NCBI RefSeq assembly: GCF_014058705.1
Contig: NZ_CP059692.1
Coordinates: forward strand, 1,679,001 to 1,743,000
Direction: 5' to 3'
Length of the DNA stretch: 64,000 bases
From: Aureimonas mangrovi
GTDB lineage: Bacteria; Pseudomonadota; Alphaproteobacteria; Rhizobiales; Rhizobiaceae
This document shows positions 42,514-51,609 of this stretch, one piece after another. The stretch's first letter is position 1. Each line of letters opens with the position of its first letter. The translations under genes were made by a program, and so were the position numbers. The notes under the pieces were generated by a model. It was not told the origin of the DNA and did not search any database. It saw only the letters and a list, made by a program, of their open reading frames with translations.

Positions 42514-43964
42514 GCCAGCCGGTCTCCGATCAGGAACTGCATGGCACGGTCGAGCCGGATGTGCGGCAGGGACAAGGTCAGACCTTCCGCTGTGCGTTCG
42601 AGGCGCGGCGGCCGGAAGCGAACGAAATTGATGGGTACGGCGTCGTTCGCCTCACCGGAACGCTTGAAGAGCTCTCCGGGATCGTCCGGCAGGTCTCCGG
42701 GGAAGATCGCGGTCTCCGCAATGCCGTCGAAGGTCTCGCCGCCGATCCTCTCGCCGGCCATCGGCGTTCCGACGATGACCGGCAGGCGCTCGCCCTTGTC
42801 CTCGACGCTCGCCTCGCGCGTCGCGCGCACGGCCGCCATTGCCACGACATCGACGTCCGCCCCCGAGAACTCCGCGCGGCGCACGGCGTCGTCCACCAGC
42901 CGGCGCACGATCGCCTCGAGCTTGCGATGGCTCTCGCGATGAAGATGGTCGGCCTTCGTCGCAGCCACGAGGATGCGGTCGATGCGCCGTGAGAGCAGGC
43001 TGCCGAGCCAGCTCGCGCGGCCCGGGCGAAAGCAGGTGAGAATGTCGGCGAGGGCGGTTTCGAGGTCTCGCACGGCTTCCGGGCCGGCATTGATCGCCTG
43101 CATGGCGTCGACCAGCAGAATCTGTCGGTCGAGCCGGGCGAAATGGTCGCGGAAGAAGGGCTTCACCACGACCGATTTGTAAGCCTCGTAACGACGCGCG
43201 TGAACGGCGGCAAAGCTGCCTTTCACAGCCAGCGCTTCCTTCGATGCAGCGAGCGGAGCGAAGGTCAGCGCCGGCGAGCCCTCCAGGTCTCCTGGCATCA
43301 GGAAGCGGCCCGGGGGCAGGGTAGAAAGGGCTGTCGTGTCCTCGCGTCCGCGCCGCAGATATTCGGTGAAGGTCGCGGCAAGGCGCTGGCTCGTCGGCTC
43401 GTCGGCGGGCGCCGCAGGATCGACAGATCCGAGCGCTGCAAGGAAATCGCCCGCGATCGCGGCACGGGCTGGCAAGCGTGCGCGTTCGATGGCCTCGGCG
43501 CTGAAGGCGGCGAAATCCTTATCGAGAAGCGGCAGGTCGAGAAGCCATTCGCCGGGATAGTCGACGATGTCGAGCGAGATGCGCCCGGCCGAGAAGAGCC
43601 GCGACCAGCCCGATGCCGAATCGAACTCGATGGTCAGCCTCAGTTCGGAGATGGCACGCGTGGAGGCGGGCCAGAGCCGCTCCTCCACCATCTTGCGCAC
43701 GTGATCCTCATACTGGAAACGCGGAACGGCGTCGTCCGGCTGTTCCTCCAGATAGGTCCGGGTGATTCGTCCGCCGGCCTGCGCGGCGAAAAGCGGAAGG
43801 CGCCCGCCGTGCAGAAGATTGTGGACGAGCGCGGTGATGAAGACCGTCTTGCCGGCGCGCGAGAGCCCGGCGACACCGAGACGGAGCGTCGGATGCAGAA
43901 TTCCGGTCGCGCGATCGGTCAGATTGTCGAGGGCGATGCGGGCTTCGTCGGCAAGGGATGTCAT
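42510..43964 (-). CDS. YcjX-like P-loop NTPase (DUF463)
   Basis: A 484-residue DUF463 protein. Walker A is GLSRAGKTVF at 33-42; the motif RLGVAGLSRAGKTVFITALVHN and the later DIVDYPGEWLLDLPL, which resembles a G3-type Walker B, define the family. The C-terminal segment (IDRILVAATKADHLHRESH) looks like a G4-type base-recognition loop. It probably binds GTP and acts with the YcjF-like membrane protein encoded after it. It starts at ATG and is 77 bp from sixA on the same strand. Confidence 0.9.
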   Translation of the reverse strand: MTSLADEARIALDNLTDRATGILHPTLRLGVAGLSRAGKTVFITALVHNLLHGGRLPLFAAQAGGRITRTYLEEQPDDAVPRFQYEDHVRKMVEERLWPASTRAISELRLTIEFDSASGWSRLFSAGRISLDIVDYPGEWLLDLPLLDKDFAAFSAEAIERARLPARAAIAGDFLAALGSVDPAAPADEPTSQRLAATFTEYLRRGREDTTALSTLPPGRFLMPGDLEGSPALTFAPLAASKEALAVKGSFAAVHARRYEAYKSVVVKPFFRDHFARLDRQILLVDAMQAINAGPEAVRDLETALADILTCFRPGRASWLGSLLSRRIDRILVAATKADHLHRESHRKLEAIVRRLVDDAVRRAEFSGADVDVVAMAAVRATREASVEDKGERLPVIVGTPMAGERIGGETFDGIAETAIFPGDLPDDPGELFKRSGEANDAVPINFVRFRPPRLERTAEGLTLSLPHIRLDRAMQFLIGDRLA

Positions 43965-44041
43965 GAGCCCGTCGCGGTCTCCGATCTAAGGCGTGCCCGG
44001 CCGATATAGGCGCATGGCCGTGCCCGTGACAGGGCCGGCGC

Positions 44042-44533
44042 TCAAGTGGAGAAGGGCGGCTCGATGAGCTCTTTCAACACGAAGCGGGGGGAGGCCGCCT
44101 TTTCCTCCGTGACGATCGCCAGTGCGCATTTTCGCAATCCACGAGCGAAATCACCATTTGCAGCGGACGGCTGGACGAGCGTTAGCACGAAGTCGGAGAT
44201 CATCGGGTTATGGCCGACGATGAGAAGATCGTCGTCGCCATATCGATCAGCAACCGCACGGTATCGGTCGGTTTTGCCGTGATAGAGATCGTCATCGGTT
44301 GCGGGATTGATCCCAAAGCCGCCTGCGACCAGCGCATCGCAGGTCTGCCGCGTGCGCAGGGCTCCCGACGTCACCGTTCGCCGGACATGCATTTCCCGAT
44401 CGCGCATCAGGCGGCCAAGGGCCTTGCCGTCTTCCCAGCCGCGCGCGTCGAGGGCGCGGTCGTAATCGCGCTGGCCGGGGAGCGGGGCGGTGGCGCGTGC
44501 ATGGCGAAGGATGAAGAGCGTGCGCGTGATCAT
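44042..44533 (-). CDS. sixA: SixA-type phosphohistidine phosphatase
   Basis: A 163-residue histidine phosphatase. The RHA motif (R10-H11-A12) in TLFILRHARATAPLPGQRDYDRAL replaces the usual RHG, as in SixA; the second histidine sits in LIVGHNPMISDFVLTL. SixA removes phosphate from histidine phosphotransfer proteins such as ArcB or NPr. The gene precedes ycjX on the same strand. In the alphaproteobacterial setting the target may be the nitrogen-related phosphotransferase system, which is inference. Confidence 0.88.
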   Translation of the reverse strand: MITRTLFILRHARATAPLPGQRDYDRALDARGWEDGKALGRLMRDREMHVRRTVTSGALRTRQTCDALVAGGFGINPATDDDLYHGKTDRYRAVADRYGDDDLLIVGHNPMISDFVLTLVQPSAANGDFARGLRKCALAIVTEEKAASPRFVLKELIEPPFST

Positions 44534-44797
44534 GCCCGAGGCGTAGCCGGAGCCGCTGCGATGGGCAATTGGGAACTTACCGGCCGGCTCGCTTTACGCG
44601 CGCCCGGACAACAGTTGGATCGCCTGCCTCGGCCGTTTCACCGCTCTCTGCCTTATTCTGAGGCAAATGAAAAAAGTGAAGTCACCATGGGGAGTTACTT
44701 ATGCCGCGACTGTGTGCGTAGCGGCATGGAACGCGTCTTGTGGCTCCCCGCAACCGCCGTTATAAGCACCGCCACTCGCGGTTAAGGAGGACTTGGG

Positions 44798-45214
44798 ATG
44801 AGCGAAACCCTGCCGTTTGGCGATCATCTCAGCGAGGATGGGCCGTTCATGAATGACGGCCAGCGCGACTATTTCCGGCGAAAGCTTCTCGCCTGGAAAA
44901 GCGACATCCTGCGTGAGGCGCGCGAGACGCTGGAGGGCTTGGCGAGGGAGAACGCCAATCTCGCCGATGCGGCGGATCGAGCGTCCTCGGAGACGGACAG
45001 GGCGATCGAGCTGCGGGCTCGTGATCGCCAGCGGAAGCTGATTGCCAAGATCGATGCCGCTCTCGAGCGTATCGAAGAGGGTACCTACGGCTTTTGTGAG
45101 GAGACGGGAGAGCCCATCAGCCTCAAGCGGCTGGATGCGCGCCCCATCGCGACGCTGTCGCTCGAGGCGCAGGAGCGGCACGAACGCCGAGAGAAGATCT
45201 ACCGTGACGAATAG
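44798..45214 (+). CDS. dksA: DksA, RNA polymerase-binding transcription factor
   Basis: A 138-residue DksA/TraR-family protein that binds the RNA polymerase secondary channel and works with ppGpp. A coiled-coil (about 25-85) is followed by the zinc-finger region YGFCEETGEPISLKRLDARP. Only the first of the four usual cysteines is left, the others being T, S and A. This is common in alphaproteobacterial DksA, which acts without structural zinc. TAAGGAGG lies 7 bp before the ATG. A strong intrinsic terminator follows within 10 bp, so it is a single-gene unit. Confidence 0.94.
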   Translation: MSETLPFGDHLSEDGPFMNDGQRDYFRRKLLAWKSDILREARETLEGLARENANLADAADRASSETDRAIELRARDRQRKLIAKIDAALERIEEGTYGFCEETGEPISLKRLDARPIATLSLEAQERHERREKIYRDE

Positions 45215-45220
45215 ACAAGG

Positions 45221-45248
45221 CGCCGGCGGCTGATCCCGCCGGCGTTTT
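45221..45248 (+). terminator. Intrinsic terminator after dksA
   Basis: A perfect 9-bp GC stem (CGCCGGCGG at 45221-45229 and CCGCCGGCG at 45236-45244) with a 6-base loop is followed by TTTT. It lies 6 bp after the dksA stop. Confidence 0.9.
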
Positions 45249-45363
45249 CGTATTCCGGTTGAGACCGACGGTATCTATCGTCCGCTTCGGCCAAGAGCTG
45301 GAAGGTGCCGCGGAAAGGCGAGGTGATCTTGTCCGCCGTGTCGCAGCCAAGGAGGAGTAGGCG

Positions 45364-46908
45364 ATGCAGCGTCTTACCTTAATATCTGCAGTCATGACGA
45401 TGGTTCTGGCCCAGCCCTTGCAAGCCCAGACCGACGCTCCGGATCTGTCGCCCGAGCCAGCGCCGGCGGGTACCTCCGAGGAGGCTGGTAGGCTGCGCGA
45501 CGCCATCGCGCAGGTCACGACCCAGGCAGCCTTCGAGAACGGCCTTCTGCGCGTCCAACCGGCCGCCGCGGGCTATCGTGTCACGTTCGATCCGACCGAT
45601 CTTCTCTCCGATGCCCTGGGGATGGAACTCGGCTTCGCGCCGCTCTCGATCCTCGTCAGTGCGCGGGAGGATGGCGACTGGAACGTATTCTTCGACGACC
45701 CGATCGAGTTCTCCTACAGCATGGAGGAGGACGGCGTGCGCGAAGAGGAGTTCTACCGTCAGGACGACAACCGGATGAAGGGCGTATGGTCGCCCAGCCT
45801 CGCGACCTTCCTCATCGCCGAGGCGGTGGCGGGCCGGGCCGTCAGCCGCTCAAAGTACGACTTCCAGGAGGCGAGCACCATCGTTGACGAAACGGTCACG
45901 TCGATGGAAACGCGGCCCGGCGCCGCAGGGGGCGCCGACATCGAGTTCCGGCAGGTTTCCCGAGGCTATTCGCAGAGTATGGCGATGGAGATGCCCGGTT
46001 CGCCCGGCGTTCCACCTGTGTCGCTCGACTTCGAAGCGGTCGCGGAAAGCATCGAGGCCGATGGCGCGATGAGCGGTGTGCAGTCCAAGGCGCTGCTTGA
46101 CCTTCTGGCATTTGCCTTCGCCAATATCGACGTTCTGGAGAACGGCACCGATGCGCCTCTCGACGAGGAACGCTCGCACGAACTTGTTGAGCGTCTGCGC
46201 GCGGCCATGCCGCTCTGGACGCTCGTCGATGGTGGGGCGCTCGCGCGGGGGATGGCCGTTTCATCGTCCTATGGGAATCTTTCCATCGAAGAGGCTGCGC
46301 AGACGATCCGCATGACCGGCATCACAGAAGAGGCGCTTGTCGAAATGAATGTCGTTCTCAGCGGCATGAGCGTCTCGAGCCCGATGATCCCGCAATGGTC
46401 GCAGTCGCTGCTCCCGAACTTCGTGGAGATCGGTCTTTCGATGACGGGCGGCGACCTCGCGCGTCCGATGGAGATTACGCTCGACGAACTCGATTTTTCG
46501 GCCGAGCAACCGCTGTCCGACGCTGCGCAGGAGCGCATCGCGGCCTCCTTCGAGCTGGACCGCATCGATGTACGGCTTACGCCGAGCCGCATACGTGCGC
46601 AGGAGCTCGATATCGCCTTCAGCGGTGACATCCCGTTCCACGGCAATCCACGCGATGCCTCGATCGCGGTCGATGCGAGCGGGCTTGACGAGGCCATCGC
46701 CACGCTGCAAGCCGATGCGAACGCTGATATGAACGCGTTGTCGGCCGTGGGCATGATGCAGATCGCCAAGGGCATGGCCCGCACGCGTGACGACGGACGG
46801 CTCGAATGGCTGGTCGATGTGGGAGCGGACGGATCGGTGGCGCTCAACGGAAACGTCATCGTGCAACCGACGCCGCCTTCCGGCCCACAGTCTCTGCCCG
46901 TCGAGTGA
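45364..46908 (+). CDS. Large exported protein of unknown function
   Basis: A 514-residue protein with a signal peptide (1-20, ending LQA before QTDA). The mature part is acidic and beta-rich, with a proline/alanine linker (about 25-40) and no cysteine pattern. Segments such as ILVSAREDGDWNVFFDDPIE, VAMPL-like LWTLVDGGALARGMAVS and the C-terminal LEWLVDVGADGSVALNGNVI resemble the DUF2125-type proteins of Alphaproteobacteria, but I cannot be sure of the family. It follows the dksA terminator with its own start (GGAGGAG upstream) and is 107 bp before the AI-2E gene. Confidence 0.75.
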   Translation: MQRLTLISAVMTMVLAQPLQAQTDAPDLSPEPAPAGTSEEAGRLRDAIAQVTTQAAFENGLLRVQPAAAGYRVTFDPTDLLSDALGMELGFAPLSILVSAREDGDWNVFFDDPIEFSYSMEEDGVREEEFYRQDDNRMKGVWSPSLATFLIAEAVAGRAVSRSKYDFQEASTIVDETVTSMETRPGAAGGADIEFRQVSRGYSQSMAMEMPGSPGVPPVSLDFEAVAESIEADGAMSGVQSKALLDLLAFAFANIDVLENGTDAPLDEERSHELVERLRAAMPLWTLVDGGALARGMAVSSSYGNLSIEEAAQTIRMTGITEEALVEMNVVLSGMSVSSPMIPQWSQSLLPNFVEIGLSMTGGDLARPMEITLDELDFSAEQPLSDAAQERIAASFELDRIDVRLTPSRIRAQELDIAFSGDIPFHGNPRDASIAVDASGLDEAIATLQADANADMNALSAVGMMQIAKGMARTRDDGRLEWLVDVGADGSVALNGNVIVQPTPPSGPQSLPVE

Positions 46909-47015
46909 TCGGCAGCCGCCCGTCAAGTTACGGCAAGTCGCGCGCAATCCCCTGACGGGCGGGGAACGCGCAAGGCGCGGCCCGCGTTTCGCCCCGACGA
47001 TCAGAGGGGGCGAAA

Positions 47016-48221
47016 TTGACCAAGACTTCCAACAGTGAACCGACTGAAAAGGCGACGGTGGTCGCGCCCAATATCGGTCTCGTCAACCGTCAGGTGTTCC
47101 AGGTCGGCCCGCGCTGGGCCGTCATCGGTATCTTCGTGATGATGCTCGGGGGCTCGCTCTATCTGACAGCGAGTTTCACCCTTCCGGTCGTGTTCGCCTT
47201 TGTCTTCGCGCTTGTGCTCTCCCCGATCGTCCGGTTCGCCCGCCGAAGGCTGAAGGTCTGGGAGCCGATCTCGGCTGCCGTCCTCGTCGTCGGTACGCTG
47301 ATCGTCATCATCTCCGCCTTCTACGCCTTGAGCGGGCCGATCACGCAGATCGCGATGAACGCACCGGAATATACGCAGGCCGTGGAGCGGCAGGTGAACG
47401 CTGTTCGCGATCGGTTTTCCCGGCTGTCCGAGCGCTCCGTGGAAAGGTCGCCGGAAGAGGCCGCGGCGGCGCAGGTGGGACGCGCGGAGGACGAGCCCGA
47501 GGTGCCCGTCGAAGACGACCAGTCACAGGAGGTGGTGGTGCGCAGCCCGAGCCTCCTCGATAATGCCGCCTCGACCGTCCCTCAGCTCGGCGCAGCGGTC
47601 CTCTTCGCACTCATCTTCCTCTATTTCCTGCTGTCGTCCGGCTCGCTCTTCCACCAGAAGCTGATCGAGACGATGCCGACGTTCAGCGACAAGAAACGCG
47701 CGCTCGTGATCGCTCACGAGATCGAGCGGGAATTGTCGCGCTATCTCTTCACGATCACGGTCATCAATGCCGGCCTCGGCATCGTCATAGGCTTCGCCCT
47801 GTGGTGGGCGCAGATGCCGACGCCCGCGGTCTTCGGAGCCCTGGCCTTCATATTCAACTTCATTCCCTATATCGGCGCGATCGTTGGCATCGCCCTCGTC
47901 GGGGTCATCGCGCTCGCCGAGTTCGGGACGCTCGGCCAGGCCCTGATACCTGTCGCGCTTTATCTGGCCTGCACGAGCATCGAAGGGCAGCTCATCACGC
48001 CGATGGTCGTCGGGCGGCGTCTCGAGATGAACGCCGCCGCAGTCTTCCTGGCCGTGGCGTTCTGGGGTTGGATCTGGGGCGTCGTCGGCATGTTCCTCGC
48101 CGTGCCTATCATGGTCGGGGTGAAGATCCTGTCAAACTATGTCGACGGTCTCAGCACGTTTGGAAATTTCATCTCCTCCGAGCGCTCGCATGTGCCGGAA
48201 GATGACGCCGCCGCGAAGTAG
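47016..48221 (+). CDS. AI-2E family transporter (PerM-like)
   Basis: A 401-residue membrane protein of the AI-2 exporter/PerM superfamily with about eight helices: a pair near residues 28-75 and 85-110, a hydrophilic loop (about 115-180) and a C-terminal bundle with IFLYFLLSSGSLFHQKL, the typical F-x-F-x-P-Y segment FIFNFIPYIGAIVGIALVGV, and EGQLITPMVVGRRLEMN. The loop is acidic and longer than in PerM. Some relatives exchange sodium for protons, others move small molecules. TTG is the start, with GAGGGGG upstream. Confidence 0.88.
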   Translation: MTKTSNSEPTEKATVVAPNIGLVNRQVFQVGPRWAVIGIFVMMLGGSLYLTASFTLPVVFAFVFALVLSPIVRFARRRLKVWEPISAAVLVVGTLIVIISAFYALSGPITQIAMNAPEYTQAVERQVNAVRDRFSRLSERSVERSPEEAAAAQVGRAEDEPEVPVEDDQSQEVVVRSPSLLDNAASTVPQLGAAVLFALIFLYFLLSSGSLFHQKLIETMPTFSDKKRALVIAHEIERELSRYLFTITVINAGLGIVIGFALWWAQMPTPAVFGALAFIFNFIPYIGAIVGIALVGVIALAEFGTLGQALIPVALYLACTSIEGQLITPMVVGRRLEMNAAAVFLAVAFWGWIWGVVGMFLAVPIMVGVKILSNYVDGLSTFGNFISSERSHVPEDDAAAK

Positions 48222-48252
48222 GCGTACCTAAACAGAACGACCTCCTGAAACG

Positions 48253-48284
48253 AAGACGGCGACACCATATGGTGTCGCCGTCTT
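48253..48284. terminator. Perfect 32-bp palindrome, bidirectional terminator
   Basis: AAGACGGCGACACCAT and its exact complement ATGGTGTCGCCGTCTT are fused head to head without a spacer. The hairpin, with CATATG unpaired at the tip, is followed by T-rich sequence on both strands. It lies between the AI-2E gene (rightward) and the OmpA gene (leftward), so it can stop both transcripts. Confidence 0.85.
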
Positions 48285-48313
48285 TCACTTGTTGGGCCGG
48301 AGTTGTTCGCGCG

Positions 48314-50281
48314 TCAGTTGGCCTGTGCGCTCACGACCGGCTTCACCAGCGCCGTGATGCGACGAAGCGTAACGCGCCGATTCTCGGCGTTGGGCTCCTG
48401 GGTATCCACCTTCAGGTATTCCTCGCCATAGCCCTGCGTAACGAGGTTCTCCGGCGGAATGTCGAAGTAGTCCGTCAGCGCGATCGCCACGGCTTCGGCG
48501 CGGCGATCCGAGAGGGCAAGGTTTGCCGCGTTCGAGCCGACCGCATCCGTGTGACCTTCTAGGAGGAAGGTTTCGTCCGGATTTTCTTCGATCACCTGCG
48601 CGATCGCATCGGCCAGCGCCTGCAGATTCTCCACCTGGCCCTGATCGATGTCGGCCGAGCCAAAGGCGAAGTTGACCGTGTTCAGATCGATCCGCCGCAC
48701 TTTGTCTCGGATGCGTTCCGAACGACGAACCTCGTCGATCGAGTAGATGCGCTCCACCGTTTCGACCGGCGGGGCGACGATCGTGTCGTAGTAGAGCCGC
48801 TCGTCCGGCTGCGCGACATCCACGATGTAGCGGTCGCGCGGGATGGTGAGGTTGAGCGGCGGCAGGTCGGCGCCGACGTCGTAATAGTAGTTCGGGTCAG
48901 CCGCATCCTCGAGATACGGGTCGTAGAAGAGCACGACTTCTCGCCCGTCGGGCAGGATGCGGGAGCGTTGCACGACGTCGCCGTACTCGTTGTAGATGGT
49001 GACGACCTGCACGCCGTTGTCTCGCACGATGGTCTCGCGCGTCTGGCGGCGGGGCAGTTCCTCGACATAGAACTCCTGCGAATTTTCGCGCAGGCGCTCA
49101 TTGTCGTTCGACTTGATGAAGTAAGTGGCTGCGGCACCTGCCGCAGCGCCGGCCAACGCCGCTCCGGCGTAAGTCAGGATGTCGCGATTGCCGACCCGCT
49201 CGATCACCTGCACGTCCGGCGGCAGCACCGCGGCAGGCGCGGCCTCGATGCGGTTGCCCTCAATGTTGGTGACGGAATTGATGGTCACGCTCTGATCGAT
49301 GTTCTGAACGCGCGCATCGCTGGCCGCGACACCGCCCGGCTGGACGGCCTCGAGCTGGATGGCCTCGTCCACCGGCTGCGGGGCCTCCAGCGGTTCGGGC
49401 GGCGCAGCAAAGGACTGTGCGGGCGCTGCTTCGCCTTCGGGCGCGGGTGCTTCTGCACCGGTCGTGGGATCGACCGGCTGGCTCGTCCCTTCGTCGATGG
49501 GCGGCTGGGGCGGGGTCACATCGGGGGCAGCGGGCGATTCCTCGCTCGTGCCGTCCGGAGCCGGGGTCACCGCATCGGGCGCGACCTCCGGCGCGGGCGC
49601 GGCAGGCGCCTCGCCTTCGACGGGTGCACCGGTGGAGTCCTCGCCTACCGGTGGCTCCTCGGCCGGCGTGCTCGGGGCAGCTTCCGCCGGGGTTTGCGGT
49701 GCTGGGTCGGGCGCGGTCGGCGCTTCTCCCGCAGGCGGCGTCAAGGCCGGCTCTTCTGCAGCAGGCGCCTCTGGAGCAGGTGCGTCACTCGCCGTTCCCT
49801 CGTCGGTCGGGAGTTCCTCCGGCTGGCCAACGGGCGCGTCTTCGACCGGTGCGGTATCCTCCGGAGCGGGAACGGCGCTCTCGGCTTCGGGCGGCTGGAC
49901 GGGCTCCGGCGCCGGTTCGGGAGCGGGCTCTGGCTCAGGTTCGGGCTCCGCAGGGACGTCGAGAGCAGGTTCAGGGCTAGGCTCAGGCTCCGCTGCTGGC
50001 TCTGGCTCGGGTGCCGCTTCAGGCTCCGCTGCTGGTTCTGGTGCCGCTTCGGGCTCAGGTGCAGGTTCCGGCGCCGCCTGCGGCTCGGGAGGCGCCTCGG
50101 GCGCCGGCGCTGGAACCTCCTCGGAGGTCGGCGCCTCGGGGGCTGGCTGCTCGGGAGCTTGTGCCAGCCGAACGGGGCTGTCGGCGTCCTGCGCGTAGGC
50201 GGCGAGCGGCCCGCTGAGAGCCGTCGAGGTGGCCAGCGCGGCGACCGACAGGAACCTGCCTGTCCGGGTAAGTTTCGTCAT
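48314..50281 (-). CDS. OmpA-family envelope protein with a proline/glutamate/alanine-rich region
   Basis: A 655-residue protein. A signal peptide (1-30) is followed by a stretch of about 260 residues made largely of PEP, APEP and EPA repeats, then a short hydrophobic glycine/alanine helix (YAGAALAGAAAGAAATYFI near 372-390), a linker rich in charged residues and tyrosine, and a C-terminal OmpA domain with FAFGSADIDQGQ, EGHTDAVGSNAANLALSDRRAEAV (split here) and GYGEEYLKVDT. The OmpA domain should bind peptidoglycan; the Pro-rich part can span the periplasm. This architecture is often seen in Hyphomicrobiales. A strong terminator follows. No partner gene is adjacent. Confidence 0.88.
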   Translation of the reverse strand: MTKLTRTGRFLSVAALATSTALSGPLAAYAQDADSPVRLAQAPEQPAPEAPTSEEVPAPAPEAPPEPQAAPEPAPEPEAAPEPAAEPEAAPEPEPAAEPEPSPEPALDVPAEPEPEPEPAPEPAPEPVQPPEAESAVPAPEDTAPVEDAPVGQPEELPTDEGTASDAPAPEAPAAEEPALTPPAGEAPTAPDPAPQTPAEAAPSTPAEEPPVGEDSTGAPVEGEAPAAPAPEVAPDAVTPAPDGTSEESPAAPDVTPPQPPIDEGTSQPVDPTTGAEAPAPEGEAAPAQSFAAPPEPLEAPQPVDEAIQLEAVQPGGVAASDARVQNIDQSVTINSVTNIEGNRIEAAPAAVLPPDVQVIERVGNRDILTYAGAALAGAAAGAAATYFIKSNDNERLRENSQEFYVEELPRRQTRETIVRDNGVQVVTIYNEYGDVVQRSRILPDGREVVLFYDPYLEDAADPNYYYDVGADLPPLNLTIPRDRYIVDVAQPDERLYYDTIVAPPVETVERIYSIDEVRRSERIRDKVRRIDLNTVNFAFGSADIDQGQVENLQALADAIAQVIEENPDETFLLEGHTDAVGSNAANLALSDRRAEAVAIALTDYFDIPPENLVTQGYGEEYLKVDTQEPNAENRRVTLRRITALVKPVVSAQAN

Positions 50282-50450
50282 GTTTCGACCTTTTCATCTG
50301 TCCCTTGCAGACTCGGTCGGCACACAGTCCATGACGATGCGTCAGGTATGCGGGCCGTGCGGCCGGTTTGCCAGCCGTCTTGGGGCGATGAACTAGGCCT
50401 TGCGCACGCCAGTTCAAAGGCGCGTGACGAAAATCGAACCGGTACAGGCG

Positions 50451-51587
50451 TCAGGGGCGCCAGTCGTAGAGCCAGGAGAGGTCGGCGGCCAACGATTCGC
50501 GCGAGCGCATCGCGAGGGCCGCATTGCGGGCCCAGCCGAGCGTGCGGGGCAGGTGGTAGACGCGATCGTGGAAGGCCACACGCTTTCGAAGACGTTCGAG
50601 CCGGGGCAGACGCTCGGCCTCAAATCGTGCCAACGCGACGCGCATGTCCGGTTCGAACGCGAGTTCTCGCGCAAGAACATGCGCATCCTCGATTGCCATC
50701 GCGGCGCCCTGCGCCGCGAAGGGCATCATCGCGTGGGCGGCATCGCCGATGAGGCAGACGGCGCCGTGAACCAGCCGGCGATCCGGCTCGGTTTCGCGCA
50801 ATGTCCACGCTCCGGCGTAGTTACCCCGCGCGAGCATGACCTGCAGGCGCGCGTCCCAACCGGCGAATTGCGCTGCCGGGCTTTCGGTCGCTGAGGCTGC
50901 GCGCGACAGAAGCACCAGATTGATCCGTTCGCCGCCACTGATCGGATAGGCAACGGCGTGGGCCGCGGGCCCGAGCCATGCTTCGACGGGCCGGCCCTCA
51001 GCTTCCCCAGCGTCCGCATTCAGCAAGTACCGGTAAGCGACGACACCGGTTTCCCGGGCGGCTGGAAGCTCCAGCGATCGTGCCACCGTGGAATGAACAC
51101 CATCCGCGCCGATCACCAGCCAGTTGCTGCGCAGTGCCTTCTCTCCGTTCTCGGAAAGACAGGCCACCACTTCGTTCGTACCCGGCGTCAGGCCCTCCAG
51201 CGCCACGTCAAGGCGCAGCGCGATGAGAGGCTCTGCCTCGACGGCTTTCATCAGCGCGCCCTGCAGGGCGGCCCGGTGCAGAACGAGGTAGCCCATGCCG
51301 TCATCGGCCGTGACGGGTACTTCGGCAATCTGCCTGCCTGTTCGCCCGTCGCGCAGCGTCACGCGGTCGGCCGCGACGGCCTGCTCGCGCAGCGCCGCCA
51401 GGACACCGACCCGATCAAGGACACGCAGCGCATTGGGGGACAACTGAATACCCGCGCCGGTCTCTTCGAGCTTCGATGCGCGCTCGACGATCTCGACCTC
51501 GAAACCGGCACGCACAAGGCTGAGCGCGGCACAGAGCCCGGCGATGCCGGCCCCCACGACGAGGATGGGGCCGCGTTTGCTTGTCAT
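50451..51587 (-). CDS. FAD-dependent aromatic monooxygenase (salicylate hydroxylase-like)
   Basis: A 378-residue group A flavoprotein monooxygenase. It opens with PILVVGAGIAGLCAALSLVR (GxGxxG), followed by EETGAGIQLSPNALRVLD, the pyridine-binding DG motif WLVIGADGVHSTVARSL and the GD motif VCLIGDAAHAMMPFAAQGAA with the FAD ribityl contact. The substrate is not predictable; relatives hydroxylate salicylate, 6-hydroxynicotinate or similar. The start codon ATG is 268 bp before the CHCC protein gene on the same strand, probably in one unit. Confidence 0.87.
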   Translation of the reverse strand: MTSKRGPILVVGAGIAGLCAALSLVRAGFEVEIVERASKLEETGAGIQLSPNALRVLDRVGVLAALREQAVAADRVTLRDGRTGRQIAEVPVTADDGMGYLVLHRAALQGALMKAVEAEPLIALRLDVALEGLTPGTNEVVACLSENGEKALRSNWLVIGADGVHSTVARSLELPAARETGVVAYRYLLNADAGEAEGRPVEAWLGPAAHAVAYPISGGERINLVLLSRAASATESPAAQFAGWDARLQVMLARGNYAGAWTLRETEPDRRLVHGAVCLIGDAAHAMMPFAAQGAAMAIEDAHVLARELAFEPDMRVALARFEAERLPRLERLRKRVAFHDRVYHLPRTLGWARNAALAMRSRESLAADLSWLYDWRP

Positions 51588-51609
51588 CGCACCTGGTCCG
51601 CCGCGGCCC

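Noticed and set aside
41356-42942. A 528-codon plus-strand frame opposite the YcjF/YcjX genes
   Set aside because: It is very rich in Arg, Asp, Glu and His as typical antisense translations are, and the opposite strand has clear families.
49359-50198. A 279-codon plus-strand frame rich in Gly, Ser and Ala
   Set aside because: It is the antisense image of the Pro/Glu/Ala repeats of the OmpA protein gene.
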